A stretch of 64,000 nt of DNA from Bradyrhizobium sp. YR681 (lineage in GTDB: Bacteria > Pseudomonadota > Alphaproteobacteria > Rhizobiales > Xanthobacteraceae): NCBI RefSeq assembly GCF_000282615.1, contig NZ_AKIY01000178.1, positions 16,826 to 80,825 of the forward strand. Direction: 5' to 3'. The notes beneath the pieces are model-generated. The model was not told the origin of the DNA. It did no database searches and was given only the letters and a program-made list of their open reading frames with translations. Both the position numbers and the translations under genes were made by a program. Below are positions 33,640-43,155 of this stretch, in pieces. Every line of letters starts with the position of its first letter. Position 1 is the first letter of the stretch.

Positions 33640-35046
33640 ATGCTGAGTTTCGAGCCCGCGACGGTCTTCAGCAGCCGCCACCTTGCCGACATTTTCAGCA
33701 CCGCGCCGATGCGCGCCATTTTCGCCGAGAGCAATTCGCTGGCCTCGATGCTGCTGGTCGAGGCTGCGCTGGCCAGGGTTCAAGCGCAACTCGGTGTGAT
33801 TCCGGCCGAGGCCGCGGCGGCCATCGCGTCCGCGGCCCGTGCCGAACGGCTCGATCTCGACGAGCTGGCCGCGGGCACGCTGCGCGCCGGACTGCCGGTG
33901 GTGAATCTGGTCGAGCAGCTGATCCGGCTCACGGGCACGCCCCATGGCGAATTCGTCCATTGGGGCGCCACGAGCCAGGACATCATGGACACCGCGCTCG
34001 TGCTGCAGATTCGCGACGCGCTCGAACTCGTCGAGCGCGATCTGGAGAGCCTGATATCGGTGATCACGGAGCTGGCGCGAACCCATCGCGACACACCGAT
34101 GGTCGGCAGGACCAAGCTTCAACATGCCATTCCGATCACCTTCGGCTTCAAGGTGTCCGTCTGGCTGTCGGGCCTGCTGCGCCACAGGGAACGTCTCGCC
34201 GAACTCAGGCCAAGAGTGCTCCAGGTTCAGTTCGGCGGCGCCGTCGGCACGTTCGCCTCGCTCGGCGACGACGGCGACCGCATCCGCGCTGCGCTCGCCC
34301 GCGAACTCGGGCTCGCCGAGCCGCTTGTTGCATGGCACGCCGCACGCGACGCCCTGGCCGAGACGGTTTGTTTGCTCGGACTGATCTCCACCAGCCTGAG
34401 CAAGATCGCAACCGATGTCGTGCTGATGGCGCAGACCGAGGTCGGTGAAGTGCTGGAGCCGGGCGGCCAGGGCCATGGCGGCTCGAGCACCATGCCGCAC
34501 AAGCGAAATCCGATCATCTGCGAGCAGCTTCTCAGCACCGGATCGGCGCTGCGCCGTCTCGCAAGCGCCATGCTCGATGCTTCGGTCCATGATCATGAAC
34601 GGGCGACGGGACCGTGGCAGGCCGAATGGCTGCTGCTGCCGGAAGCCTTCATGCTGATCGCCCGGGCCATGGACAACGCCATCCGGCTCTGCACCGGGCT
34701 CGTCGTCAGACCCGATGCGATGCAGGCCAATCTCGGCCGGACGCAGGGACTGATCGCGGCCGAAGCGGTCATGATGGCGCTCGCGCCGCATGTCGGGCGC
34801 CATCATGCGCACGAGATGGTGGGCGCGGCCTGCACGCACGCCATCGCGTCGGGCCTCACCCTGGCCCAGAGCCTTGCGCGCGATCCGGCCGTGACGGTCC
34901 ACCTCGCGCCGCACGAGATCGAAGAAGCCGCGGATCCGGCCCGCTACGTCGGCCTGTCCGGTCGCGAGGTCGACCGCGTCCTCGCGGCATCCACCGATCG
35001 GCCGCGCCGCCCATTGCCAGAGGCAAAACGGAGCGCGACCCCATGA
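33640..35046 (+). CDS. pcaB: 3-carboxy-cis,cis-muconate cycloisomerase
   Basis: The 468-aa protein is of the fumarase/adenylosuccinate lyase superfamily, with the signature GGSSTMPHKRNPI near residue 285. HWGATSQDIMDTA and GRTKLQHAIPITFG are the other two conserved regions. The overall pattern and the FGGAVGTFASLGD stretch match PcaB of the protocatechuate branch of the beta-ketoadipate pathway. There it lactonises 3-carboxymuconate in the cytosol. Its stop overlaps the start of the binding-protein gene (ATGA), so the two form an operon. The other pca genes are not in the window. A long opposite-strand frame over this gene is a GC-rich shadow. Confidence 0.85.
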   Translation: MLSFEPATVFSSRHLADIFSTAPMRAIFAESNSLASMLLVEAALARVQAQLGVIPAEAAAAIASAARAERLDLDELAAGTLRAGLPVVNLVEQLIRLTGTPHGEFVHWGATSQDIMDTALVLQIRDALELVERDLESLISVITELARTHRDTPMVGRTKLQHAIPITFGFKVSVWLSGLLRHRERLAELRPRVLQVQFGGAVGTFASLGDDGDRIRAALARELGLAEPLVAWHAARDALAETVCLLGLISTSLSKIATDVVLMAQTEVGEVLEPGGQGHGGSSTMPHKRNPIICEQLLSTGSALRRLASAMLDASVHDHERATGPWQAEWLLLPEAFMLIARAMDNAIRLCTGLVVRPDAMQANLGRTQGLIAAEAVMMALAPHVGRHHAHEMVGAACTHAIASGLTLAQSLARDPAVTVHLAPHEIEEAADPARYVGLSGREVDRVLAASTDRPRRPLPEAKRSATP

Positions 35047-36032
35047 GGCCACAACGCATTCGCCCACTCGTTGCCGCAGCTGCGGTGCTGACCATGCTGT
35101 GCGCGGCGAAGGCCGACGCCCCGTTTCCGTCACGGCCGATCACGCTGGTGGTCCCGTTCGCCGCGGGCGGTCCGAATGACGTGATGAGCCGGATCGTATC
35201 CGAGCACATGTCACGGCAATTCGGGCAGCCGATCATTGTCGAGAATGTCGCCGGGGCGGGCGGCACGACCGGCTCGACGCGCGTCGCCAAAAGCGCGCCC
35301 GACGGCTATACGCTGGTCAGCGGTCACGTCGGCACGCATGCGGCATCGGTCGCGCTGTATCCGAACCTTCGCTACGATCCGCTGGTCGACTTCACGCCGA
35401 TCGGCCTGGTCGCGGAAACGCCGATCCTCGTCGTCGCCCGTCAGGACCTCGGTGCGGACAGCATGGCGTCGTTCATCGCGATCGCCAAGGCGCGCGGCCC
35501 GGACCTCACTTTGGCCCATGCCGGCATCGGTTCGATCAGCCACATCAGCTGCCTGCTGTTCACCGACGTGGTCGGGTTCAAGCCGGTCGGGGTCCCCTAT
35601 CGCGGATCGGCGCTGGCGATGACCGACCTGATCGCAGGCCGCAGCGATTTCAGCTGCGCATTGCTGGGCGACGTTCTTCCCTTCCTGGCCGACAACCATT
35701 TGCGGTTTCTGGCCGTGTCGGCGCCCGGCCGCGTTCCGCAATTGCCGGATACGCCGACGGCGACGGAAGCGGGGCTCGCAAGGTTCGTCGCGTCGAGCTG
35801 GTTCGCATTCTACCTGCCGAAAGGCGTGCCGGACGCCATTCGCGACCGGTTCACCGATGCGCTTCGCGCGGCGCTCGACGACGACGGCGTGCGCGGAAGG
35901 CTTGAGAAGGCAGGCTTGATTTTGCCGCCGCCGGATCAGCGCGGCCCCGCACCGCTCAGGCAGCGGATGACCGAAGAGATCGCGCGCTGGCAGGACATCG
36001 TCAAAACCGCGCAGATCCGGCTCGATCAATAG
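35043..36032 (+). CDS. TctC/Bug-type tricarboxylate-binding periplasmic protein
   Basis: This 329-aa protein starts with a signal peptide (RIRPLVAAAAVLTMLCAAKADA). It continues with the Bug-family signature FPSRPITLVVPFAAGGPNDV, then GGTTGSTRVAKSAPDGYTL and GVPYRGSALAMTDLIAGR. Bug proteins are periplasmic ligand-binding proteins of tripartite tricarboxylate transporters or orphan sensors, and usually bind small carboxylates. Coupling to pcaB by ATGA overlap suggests an aromatic or dicarboxylic acid ligand. No TctA/TctB membrane genes lie next to it. Confidence 0.88.
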   Translation: MRPQRIRPLVAAAAVLTMLCAAKADAPFPSRPITLVVPFAAGGPNDVMSRIVSEHMSRQFGQPIIVENVAGAGGTTGSTRVAKSAPDGYTLVSGHVGTHAASVALYPNLRYDPLVDFTPIGLVAETPILVVARQDLGADSMASFIAIAKARGPDLTLAHAGIGSISHISCLLFTDVVGFKPVGVPYRGSALAMTDLIAGRSDFSCALLGDVLPFLADNHLRFLAVSAPGRVPQLPDTPTATEAGLARFVASSWFAFYLPKGVPDAIRDRFTDALRAALDDDGVRGRLEKAGLILPPPDQRGPAPLRQRMTEEIARWQDIVKTAQIRLDQ

Positions 36033-36203
36033 GCGCGGCCGATCCCGATCTTCGTCAGGTCGCTTGCCTCAGCGCCTGCCAACGGCAAGCACTCGATCGC
36101 GTTCCCTGCCCGGGCATTGCCCGCCATCATCAGATTGTCATCGCCCTGTCATTGGTGTTCCATCGATCGCTGCTCCTTTCGCCGCGCATCGCAGAGGACG
36201 GAC

Positions 36204-37523
36204 ATGCATCTGATCAAGACGATTTCTTCCGACCGCCGGTCGATCCTGAAGGGCTTAGCTGCCGCCGCCGTCGCGCCGCTGGCGGCGCCGGCTTTTGCGG
36301 CCGAGGGCTTGCCGGCACAGCCGACCGGACCTGTGGCCGCGATCGCCACCGACAAGGCCTATTGGACGGCTGTGAAGGGGCTCTATGCCGTGACGCCCGA
36401 TGTCGTCAATCTGGAGAACGGCTTCTGGGGCATCATGGCCGAGCCTGTCAGGCGCGAGTTCATCCGCCTGTCCGACATGGTCAACTATCAGAACACCTAT
36501 TACGCGCGGCAGCGCGCAGGTGCGGATTTCGAGGCTGTGCGGGCCAAGGTGGCCGAGGCGGTTGGAGCTGCGCCGCAGGAAATCGCGCTCACCCGCGGCG
36601 CGACTGAAGCGCTGCAGCTGCTGATCAGCGGCTACAACAGGCTGAAGCCCGGCGACAGCGTGCTCTACGCCGATCTCGACTACGATTCGATGCAGTACGC
36701 GATGAACGCGCTCAAGGCGCGCCGCGGCGTCGACGTGGTCAAGTTCGACGTGCCGGAGCCGGCCACCCGCCAGGCCGTGCTCGACGCCTACGCCCGCGCG
36801 CTCGAGGCCAATCCGAAGACCAGGCTTCTCCTCCTCACCCATGTCAGCCATCGCACCGGCCTCGTCATGCCCGTCACCGAGATTGCCCGCATGGCCAAGG
36901 CCAAGGGTATCGATGTCATCCTCGACGCCGCTCATTCCTGGGGGCAGATGGATTTCAAGGTGGGTGAGCTCGAGGTCGATTTCATCGGCTTCAATTTGCA
37001 CAAATGGATCGGCGCGCCGGTCGGCGTGGGCTTCCTCTACATCAGGAAAGACCGCCTCGCCGACATCGATCGCGATTTGGGCGACGAGGATTTTGCAGAG
37101 ACCGACATCCGCTCGCGGGTTCACACCGGCACGGTCAATTTCGCGACGGTGCTGACGGTGCCCGCGGCGGTCGAACTGCATCAACAGATCGGTGCTGCGG
37201 CGAAGCAGGCGCGCCTGCGCTATCTGCGCGACTACTGGGTCAGCCGCAGCAGGGGCTTCAGGGATCTCGAGATCCTGACGCCGGATGAACCCGGCCTCTA
37301 TGGTGCGATCACGTCCTTCCGCCTTGCCGGCAAGACCAGCAAGGCCGACAACGACGCCACCCTGGTGAAACTGAGGGACACCTACAAGGTCCTGACGGTT
37401 CGCCGGGCCGGCGTCGCCAAGGGCCAATGCATCCGCGTGACGCCGGCGCTCTACACCGATGAGGCCGATCTCGACCGGCTGGTCGAGGCGCTCAGCGCCA
37501 TCACGGGCACAAAGGCGGGCTGA
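36204..37523 (+). CDS. Tat-exported class V aminotransferase-like protein
   Basis: The 439-aa protein begins with a twin-arginine signal (SSDRRSILKGLAAAAVAP, cleavage near AFA-AEG). A fold-type I PLP enzyme of the class V / isopenicillin N epimerase type follows: LTRGATEALQLL, VILDAAHSWGQMDF (PLP-contacting Asp and His) and the Schiff-base Lys in GFNLHKWIGAPVG. Exported PLP enzymes of this kind are less common; Tat export fits folding with cofactor in the cytoplasm. The start at 36204 was chosen because the signal begins there; the frame is open from 36117. The substrate is unknown, and it is not clearly part of the pcaB operon (171-bp gap). Confidence 0.8.
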   Translation: MHLIKTISSDRRSILKGLAAAAVAPLAAPAFAAEGLPAQPTGPVAAIATDKAYWTAVKGLYAVTPDVVNLENGFWGIMAEPVRREFIRLSDMVNYQNTYYARQRAGADFEAVRAKVAEAVGAAPQEIALTRGATEALQLLISGYNRLKPGDSVLYADLDYDSMQYAMNALKARRGVDVVKFDVPEPATRQAVLDAYARALEANPKTRLLLLTHVSHRTGLVMPVTEIARMAKAKGIDVILDAAHSWGQMDFKVGELEVDFIGFNLHKWIGAPVGVGFLYIRKDRLADIDRDLGDEDFAETDIRSRVHTGTVNFATVLTVPAAVELHQQIGAAAKQARLRYLRDYWVSRSRGFRDLEILTPDEPGLYGAITSFRLAGKTSKADNDATLVKLRDTYKVLTVRRAGVAKGQCIRVTPALYTDEADLDRLVEALSAITGTKAG

Positions 37524-37676
37524 ATCGGCGCGGGGCGTGCGATCAGCCAGATCGCACACGCTCGCAATCGGCATGGCCGCCGCAGCGCGGCTCACCGGAA
37601 TGCGACTTTCAATTGTCGCAACCTTAGACTGTAATCTCCTCCGCGGCAGGATGGGCTGCCGTCGAGGAGGTCGTGA

Positions 37677-40379
37677 ATGGCTACGCCTGCACAAAATCCG
37701 GAAATTCAGCTTGGCCTCGGCGCGCGGCCGCAGGGCAATGCGGTCGCGCTGTTCGGAGCGAACATCTTCGTCGTCGGCGCCGACGGCAATTCCAACATGC
37801 AGCAATCGCTGTACAACACCGGCGCGGGCTTCACGGCCTCCGGCCTTGGCAACAAGGAATCATGGTCGAACAGCCGGCTCACGCTGAAGAACGGCTTTGC
37901 GCCGCAGACCACGGGTGGGTGCGCGCTTGCCATCCAGTCCGGCGAGATCCCGGCGCTTTATCTGTTCTGGAATCAATCGAAATTGTGGGAGGATTCCAGC
38001 TCCGGCGTCCTGGTGACGTCGCTCAACGACGTCACGCCGCCGCCGCCAGGAAGCTCCAGCGCGCCGACCGCGAACTGGCTCAGCACGTTCGTGCTCTGCG
38101 ACGAGAACGGCCTCAGCATCAACCTGCCGGAAGGCTCATGCGTCACCGCGGTCTCGCTGGGATCGCAAGCGTTCCTGGTGGGCTGGATGCAGCCGATCCC
38201 GGACCAGCCCGGCAAGCTCACCGATTGGGCGACGGTCTCGCTGTACTACGTGGCCGACCAGCAGCCGGACAAGACCCTTTCCACCAACGCGGGCGTGTTT
38301 GGAACCTGGCCCGGACGCATGGTCAGCCAGTTGGGGCTGACCGCAGCCGAGGTCGGCGCGATGCTCCCTCCGGTCGCCGGACGTTCGGGGGTGAGTCTCG
38401 ACAGCCTGATCAGCATCGCGGTCACACCGCAGGTCAGCGGCGCCGGCGTCAGCAGCAACGATCTGTCGCTGGATCTCGTGATGTTCATGACCGTCACTAC
38501 GGCCGACGCGAAAGGGGACGACCAGCAGCAGTTTCAGGTCGCGGTGACATGCCCGCTCGACGCCACCGGCTCGCCGGCCGCCGGGCAGCCCACGCTCGCC
38601 TGGTCGAGCCCGGCCGCCACCAAATCCCAGCTCACGATCCTGCCCGATCCCGCAGGCCGCATCATCGCCTGCGGATCGTCGGTCACCAACGTGAAGAACG
38701 AGAGCAAGGCGCTGCTGCTCGAGACGTTCGCGACCTACGGGCCGCTCGCCTATGCGGGCCAGACCATGCTGCCGGCCTCCTCGGCCGACACCAGCACGCC
38801 ACCAAGCATGATGTTCATCGTCGACACCGGCAATGCATCGCAGACCGAGCCGACCCAGAACTCGGACGGCACCGGGGAGATGACGACCACCTCCTATCCG
38901 CTGCTGCAATTGCTGTTCTATGGCGAGACCACGGTGGCGCAGCTGCAGCAGTTCGGCACCGCCGAAGTGATCTCGAACTATGCCAACATGTCGCTGAGCA
39001 CCGCGAATGACGGGCCTGCCGTCGCCGTCACCGGCATCATCGACGGACCGATCCCGCTCCCCGATGCGAACATCATCGGCTGGCAGTTCGAAAGCACCGT
39101 CAACGATCTCGGCTCGGTGATCTACGGAACGTCGGAGGGCATCGCGGTCCAGGGCCAGCAGAGCTGGAACGTGGGCGCGAGCTTCACCGCCAACGGCAAG
39201 ATCGGCATTTCGGCCGGAGACGAATCGCTCGGCGACGGCGGTGAAGCGGGCATCGCCTGGAGCGCGTCGGTGTCCGGCGGCTATACGAGGAATTGGTCGA
39301 GCTCGACCTCGGCCACATTCACGCTGCCGTGGCAGCAGAGCAGCGACGCGAGCGTCGATCACACGTCGATAATCGGGCTGGGCATCGTCCAGTACGGTTC
39401 GGTGTTCGCCGCGCCGCCCTCGATCTCGATCACCAATTTGAAATTCTTCGACGCGAACGGCAACATGATCAGCGACGGCACGCAGAACGCCGCGATCTCG
39501 GCCCCGCAGGCGCCGATCTTCGCGGCGATCAGCGCCTATGTCGGTCAGTCCAACCAGTCCCCGTACGTGCCGTTCCTGGTCACGCCCGGAGATCTCATGA
39601 CCTACACGATTGACGGGACGCGCGCGGACGGCACGCCCTGCGGCATCAACGCCACGATGGCGGCGCTGACGGGCAATGCGATCCCCGACTATTTCGACAC
39701 CGTGATCTGGCCGGCCGCGTTCGACTTCGGGGAGAATTCGGGTGGGCCGTCGCAGAAATATCTCGCTTTCTCCTGGTCGCTCAGCGGGGTCACCGGCGGT
39801 GGCTTCACGGCGCTGAAGAGCTCCATGAACAGCGGCTCCTGGAATGTCGAGGCCTCGCTCGCGGCCGGTTGCTACTGGGACGACAAGGAAGGGTTGCCGC
39901 TGCTCGGCGGCGTCGAGACCTCGGGCACCATCATGATCGGGGGGACGGGCGGCTATTCGAACACCACGACCGACACGACGACCCAGCAATGGGGCGTTTC
40001 GCTGCAGCCGTTCGGCACGAGCCCGCCATGGGGGCCGCCGAACTGGGGCACGCTACCGGACAGCGCGAAGGCGGCGATCAATCCGGCCTGGGAAAGCAGC
40101 GTGATCGCGTCCTACCGCTTCGTGCTGTTCCTGCTGCCCGATCCACGGCCGGGCGATGCGTCCGGCCTGAGCCCGGGCTACTGGGTGCAGGAGCTGCTCA
40201 AATACGGCAACACGAACGCTGCGACGGTGAACCCCAACGTGTCGCTCCCGACCAATCTCGATCCCGGCTCGGGCGCCTGGAAGATCGTCTATGTGGTGCT
40301 GGAAGTTCAGACCTATGACGATTTGAACAACGGCACCTACACGTATCAGTACACGGATCCGAAGGGGAGATTCAGCTAG
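37677..40379 (+). CDS. Large beta-rich protein of unknown function (900 aa)
   Basis: I do not recognise a family. The protein is rich in Ser, Thr, Gly and Ala, and appears almost wholly beta-structured. No signal peptide or transmembrane helix is visible. The segment around residues 510-560 (AGIAWSASVSGGYTRNW, then SSTSATFTLPWQQ) alternates polar and non-polar residues, as in the membrane-inserting hairpins of aerolysin-type pore formers. Trp- and Pro-rich stretches occur near the C-terminus (SPPWGPPNWGTLP). The first 150 residues could be a propeller-like or lectin-like domain. The ATG at 37677 follows gaggaggtcgtga. It stands alone between the class V gene and the LuxR pair. Confidence 0.72.
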   Translation: MATPAQNPEIQLGLGARPQGNAVALFGANIFVVGADGNSNMQQSLYNTGAGFTASGLGNKESWSNSRLTLKNGFAPQTTGGCALAIQSGEIPALYLFWNQSKLWEDSSSGVLVTSLNDVTPPPPGSSSAPTANWLSTFVLCDENGLSINLPEGSCVTAVSLGSQAFLVGWMQPIPDQPGKLTDWATVSLYYVADQQPDKTLSTNAGVFGTWPGRMVSQLGLTAAEVGAMLPPVAGRSGVSLDSLISIAVTPQVSGAGVSSNDLSLDLVMFMTVTTADAKGDDQQQFQVAVTCPLDATGSPAAGQPTLAWSSPAATKSQLTILPDPAGRIIACGSSVTNVKNESKALLLETFATYGPLAYAGQTMLPASSADTSTPPSMMFIVDTGNASQTEPTQNSDGTGEMTTTSYPLLQLLFYGETTVAQLQQFGTAEVISNYANMSLSTANDGPAVAVTGIIDGPIPLPDANIIGWQFESTVNDLGSVIYGTSEGIAVQGQQSWNVGASFTANGKIGISAGDESLGDGGEAGIAWSASVSGGYTRNWSSSTSATFTLPWQQSSDASVDHTSIIGLGIVQYGSVFAAPPSISITNLKFFDANGNMISDGTQNAAISAPQAPIFAAISAYVGQSNQSPYVPFLVTPGDLMTYTIDGTRADGTPCGINATMAALTGNAIPDYFDTVIWPAAFDFGENSGGPSQKYLAFSWSLSGVTGGGFTALKSSMNSGSWNVEASLAAGCYWDDKEGLPLLGGVETSGTIMIGGTGGYSNTTTDTTTQQWGVSLQPFGTSPPWGPPNWGTLPDSAKAAINPAWESSVIASYRFVLFLLPDPRPGDASGLSPGYWVQELLKYGNTNAATVNPNVSLPTNLDPGSGAWKIVYVVLEVQTYDDLNNGTYTYQYTDPKGRFS

Positions 40380-40458
40380 CCACGGCTCAGTCGCTGCGAG
40401 CAGAGGCGGCGCATGGCGCGGACGCGAACCGCAGAGCTATCGGCTCATCAAGCGCCGC

Positions 40459-41625
40459 TCACACCGGGAACGTCAGCGACTTTGCCAGCCTCACCAGATC
40501 GACCTGGCGCCGGCAGCCGGTCTTTTCAAAGACATGAACCAGATGGGTTTTTACGGTGCTGACGGAGACGCCGAGCAGTTCCGAGATCGTGGTCCGCGTC
40601 TGCCCCTCGCAGATGAGCTCGAAGATGCGGATCTCGGCCGGCGTCAGATCGTAGAGCTGGTTGAGCGCATCGTGCGGCAATCGCGGCGGTCCGGAGGCTG
40701 ACGCCACGAACAGAGCGGCGGCGGCGCGCTGGATCAGGCCGGATCGCATGTGGCTGCGTCGCAGCGGCAGAACATGGATGACAAAGGGATCGCCGCTCGG
40801 GCGGGGGATCGGGATGCCGATGCCTTTCTGGCCGAGCGTCGCCTCGTCTTTCGCCGCCTGTGCCACGGCGGATTGCAACGCGCTGGTGGTCGCCGCGGAT
40901 TGAACGGCGATCCGGCCCTGTCGCGTCACGATGGGATCTTCGGCTGCGAGCATCGCCGTGGCAGCGGCGTTGGCGTGAACGATGTTCGAGGTCTCGTCTG
41001 CCAGCACGACGCCGACCGTCAGGGCCTCCACGGTCGCGGCGAATGTCGCAGCTTCGACCGCCTTCATGTCGAACAGATTGCTGATCGTCACGGCGCGGCG
41101 GATGTGGGGCGCGAGCAGGCGCAATCCGACGAGCTGCGCATCGTCGATGGGGCCGGCCGATTCGTGCTGGCTGAAGATCGCATTTCCAATCATCGCCCTG
41201 TCGCGAACGAGGCCGACGGCAACGGCGTCGAACAGGCCCTTGGGCAGGGCCCATTCGCGATAATAGCGATTGCCGGAAATAATGTCCTGCCGGACGGCCT
41301 GGGATTGAACGATCGGCTCTCCGAGCGGATATTGCGCAATGCGCTCGGCGCCGCCCCAGAGCTCGATGATGTCGGCTCCGTATCCGATCGCATTCCGGGC
41401 CATCTGGGCGAGGTCGCTCCCGGAGACCGCATTGACGACGGCCTTCATGTTGGTGAGGCTGGCGACCGAGAGCGCGCCGGTGGCGAAGCCAAACTCGGTG
41501 CAAATCCCGTCCAGGACTCCGGTCCAGCGTTCAGGTGCGATCACGCAATCATAGATTTCGCCGATGAGGTCCGAGACTTTCTCGACCGAAGCCTGCTGCA
41601 TTCCAAACCACTCACTTGAAGTCAC
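40459..41625 (-). CDS. LuxR-type transcriptional regulator, paralogue 1
   Basis: This 388-aa protein ends in a LuxR/GerE HTH domain (LTPAEIRIFELICEGQTRTT, then ELLGVSVSTVKTHL). The N-terminal 300 residues form a sensory part with a PAS-like segment (VGVVLADETSNIVHANAAAT). It is a close paralogue of the next gene, with long identical stretches such as IPIPRPSGDPFVIHVLPLRR. By alignment with that paralogue the start is GTG at 41625 (VTSSEWFGMQQASVEK); the ATG at MQQASVEK is an alternative. No autoinducer-binding signature or receiver domain was recognised, so the signal is unknown. Confidence 0.85.
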   Translation of the reverse strand: MTSSEWFGMQQASVEKVSDLIGEIYDCVIAPERWTGVLDGICTEFGFATGALSVASLTNMKAVVNAVSGSDLAQMARNAIGYGADIIELWGGAERIAQYPLGEPIVQSQAVRQDIISGNRYYREWALPKGLFDAVAVGLVRDRAMIGNAIFSQHESAGPIDDAQLVGLRLLAPHIRRAVTISNLFDMKAVEAATFAATVEALTVGVVLADETSNIVHANAAATAMLAAEDPIVTRQGRIAVQSAATTSALQSAVAQAAKDEATLGQKGIGIPIPRPSGDPFVIHVLPLRRSHMRSGLIQRAAAALFVASASGPPRLPHDALNQLYDLTPAEIRIFELICEGQTRTTISELLGVSVSTVKTHLVHVFEKTGCRRQVDLVRLAKSLTFPV

Positions 41626-41675
41626 GCACGTCACCTGGAAGCCATATCGGGAGCCGCCGTCAGCCAGGCCACGCG

Positions 41676-42845
41676 CTACACCGGGAACGTCAGCGACTTC
41701 GCCAGCCTGACCAGATCGACCTGGCGATGGCACCCTGTCTTTTCGAAGACGTGAATGAGGTGGCTCTTCACGGTGCTGACGGACACGCCGAGCTGCGACG
41801 AGATCGCGTCGCGGGTCTGTCCTTCGCAGATGAGCTCGAAGATGCGAATCTCGGCTGGCGTCAGGTCATAGAGGTGGACGAGGGCATCGTGGGGCAGCTG
41901 CGGCGGGCCGGAGGCCGAGGTCACGAACAGGGCGGCGGCGGCGCGCTGGACCAGGCCGGATCGCGTCTGGCCACGCCGTAACGGCAGAACGTGGATGACG
42001 AGAGGGTCGCCGCTCGGGCGCGGGATCGGGATGCCGATGCCTTTCTGGCCGAGCGCCGCCTCGTCCTTCGCGGCCTGCGCGATGGCCGCTTGCAATGAGC
42101 TCGTGGTCGCCGCGGATTGAACGGCGATCCGGCCGTGCCGCGCCAGAATCGGATCGCCTGCCGCGAGCATGGTTGCGGCAGCGGCATTGGTGTGCACGAT
42201 CTGCGAATGCTCGTCCGCCAGAACGACACCCACCGTCAGGGTCTCCACGGTTGCGGCGAAGGTCGCGGCTTCCACGGTCTTCATATCGAACAGATTGCTG
42301 ATGATCACGGCCCGGCGGATGTGAGGCGCGAGAACGCGCAATCCGCTGACCTGCGTTTCCTCGATGGCGCCGTCGGACTCATGCTGGCTGAATGTCGCAT
42401 TCCCGATCATCGTTTTTTCGCGAACAAGAGCGACGCCGACGGCATCGAACAAGCCCTTCGGCATGGCCCATTCCCGATGATACCGATTGCCTTGGATGAT
42501 GCCCTCCGGAACCGCCTGGGATCGAATGATCGGCTCTCCAAGCGGGTATTGCCGGATACGCTCGATGCCGCCCCAGAGCTCGACGATGTCAGCCACATAC
42601 TCCCTGCTGGTTTGGGCCATTGTCGGGACCGGGTCGGTTCCGGAGGCCGCATTGACGCCGATCCTCACGTTCGTGAGGCTGTAGGCCGAGAGCACCGCGG
42701 TCGCGAAGCCGAACTCCACGCGAATCTCGTTCAGAACCTCCGTCCAGCTTTCAGGCGCGATCACACAATCATAAATCCTGCCGATGAGGTCCGAAAATCT
42801 TTCGACCGAAGCCTGCTGCATTCCAAACCACTCACTTGAAATCAC
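41676..42845 (-). CDS. LuxR-type transcriptional regulator, paralogue 2
   Basis: This 389-aa regulator has the same layout as its neighbour: sensory N-terminus with DFMKT-like helix and PAS-like VGVVLADEHSQIVHTNAAA, then the LuxR HTH (LTPAEIRIFELICEGQTRDA, QLGVSVSTVKSHL). The start is GTG at 42845. It lies upstream of paralogue 1 on the same strand with a 50-bp gap, a tandem duplication. The C-terminal residues CH/CR-RQVDLVRLAKSLTFPV are nearly the same in both. Most differences lie in the sensory half, so the copies may have diverged in the signal they detect while keeping similar DNA targets. Confidence 0.85.
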   Translation of the reverse strand: MISSEWFGMQQASVERFSDLIGRIYDCVIAPESWTEVLNEIRVEFGFATAVLSAYSLTNVRIGVNAASGTDPVPTMAQTSREYVADIVELWGGIERIRQYPLGEPIIRSQAVPEGIIQGNRYHREWAMPKGLFDAVGVALVREKTMIGNATFSQHESDGAIEETQVSGLRVLAPHIRRAVIISNLFDMKTVEAATFAATVETLTVGVVLADEHSQIVHTNAAAATMLAAGDPILARHGRIAVQSAATTSSLQAAIAQAAKDEAALGQKGIGIPIPRPSGDPLVIHVLPLRRGQTRSGLVQRAAAALFVTSASGPPQLPHDALVHLYDLTPAEIRIFELICEGQTRDAISSQLGVSVSTVKSHLIHVFEKTGCHRQVDLVRLAKSLTFPV

Positions 42846-43155
42846 GACGTCACTTGGAAGCTATTTGAGGAGTGGCTGCATCGCCTATGGCGAATTTCAC
42901 AATCCTGAGCCAAAGGTCTTATCACCGCGATTCCCGGGCGCAAACGGGAACACCGAACACAAGCACGTAAGCCGCTGCCGCGAGCCCAGCGCCTCGACTG
43001 TGCGCGGTCTGATTAAAACTGTGGCAGGGGCGGCGCCGCGTATGCAGGGCGTGTCGAGTTGCACAATTTGACCGATGCGACATCCATGGGCGGATGATAA
43101 CTTTGATCTTACGGAGACGGAATTGTCCGTCTCCCCGCATTGGAAGGACATGGTC
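42846..43155. other. Intergenic region between LuxR pair and secreted-protein gene
   Basis: About 310 bp without a credible gene. It should contain the promoter of the leftward LuxR pair and that of the rightward gene at 43156. A short frame encoding a tail of Arg and Ala on either strand was not accepted. No clear palindromic operator was seen. Confidence 0.35.

Noticed and set aside
33451..35133. 560-codon minus-strand open frame over pcaB
   Set aside because: It is a mirror of the high-GC pcaB gene, with Arg/Gly/His-rich composition and no domain. pcaB on the plus strand has clear motifs.
38136..39989. 617-codon minus-strand frame under the 900-aa gene
   Set aside because: Arg/Asp/His-rich shadow frame without domain or ribosome site.
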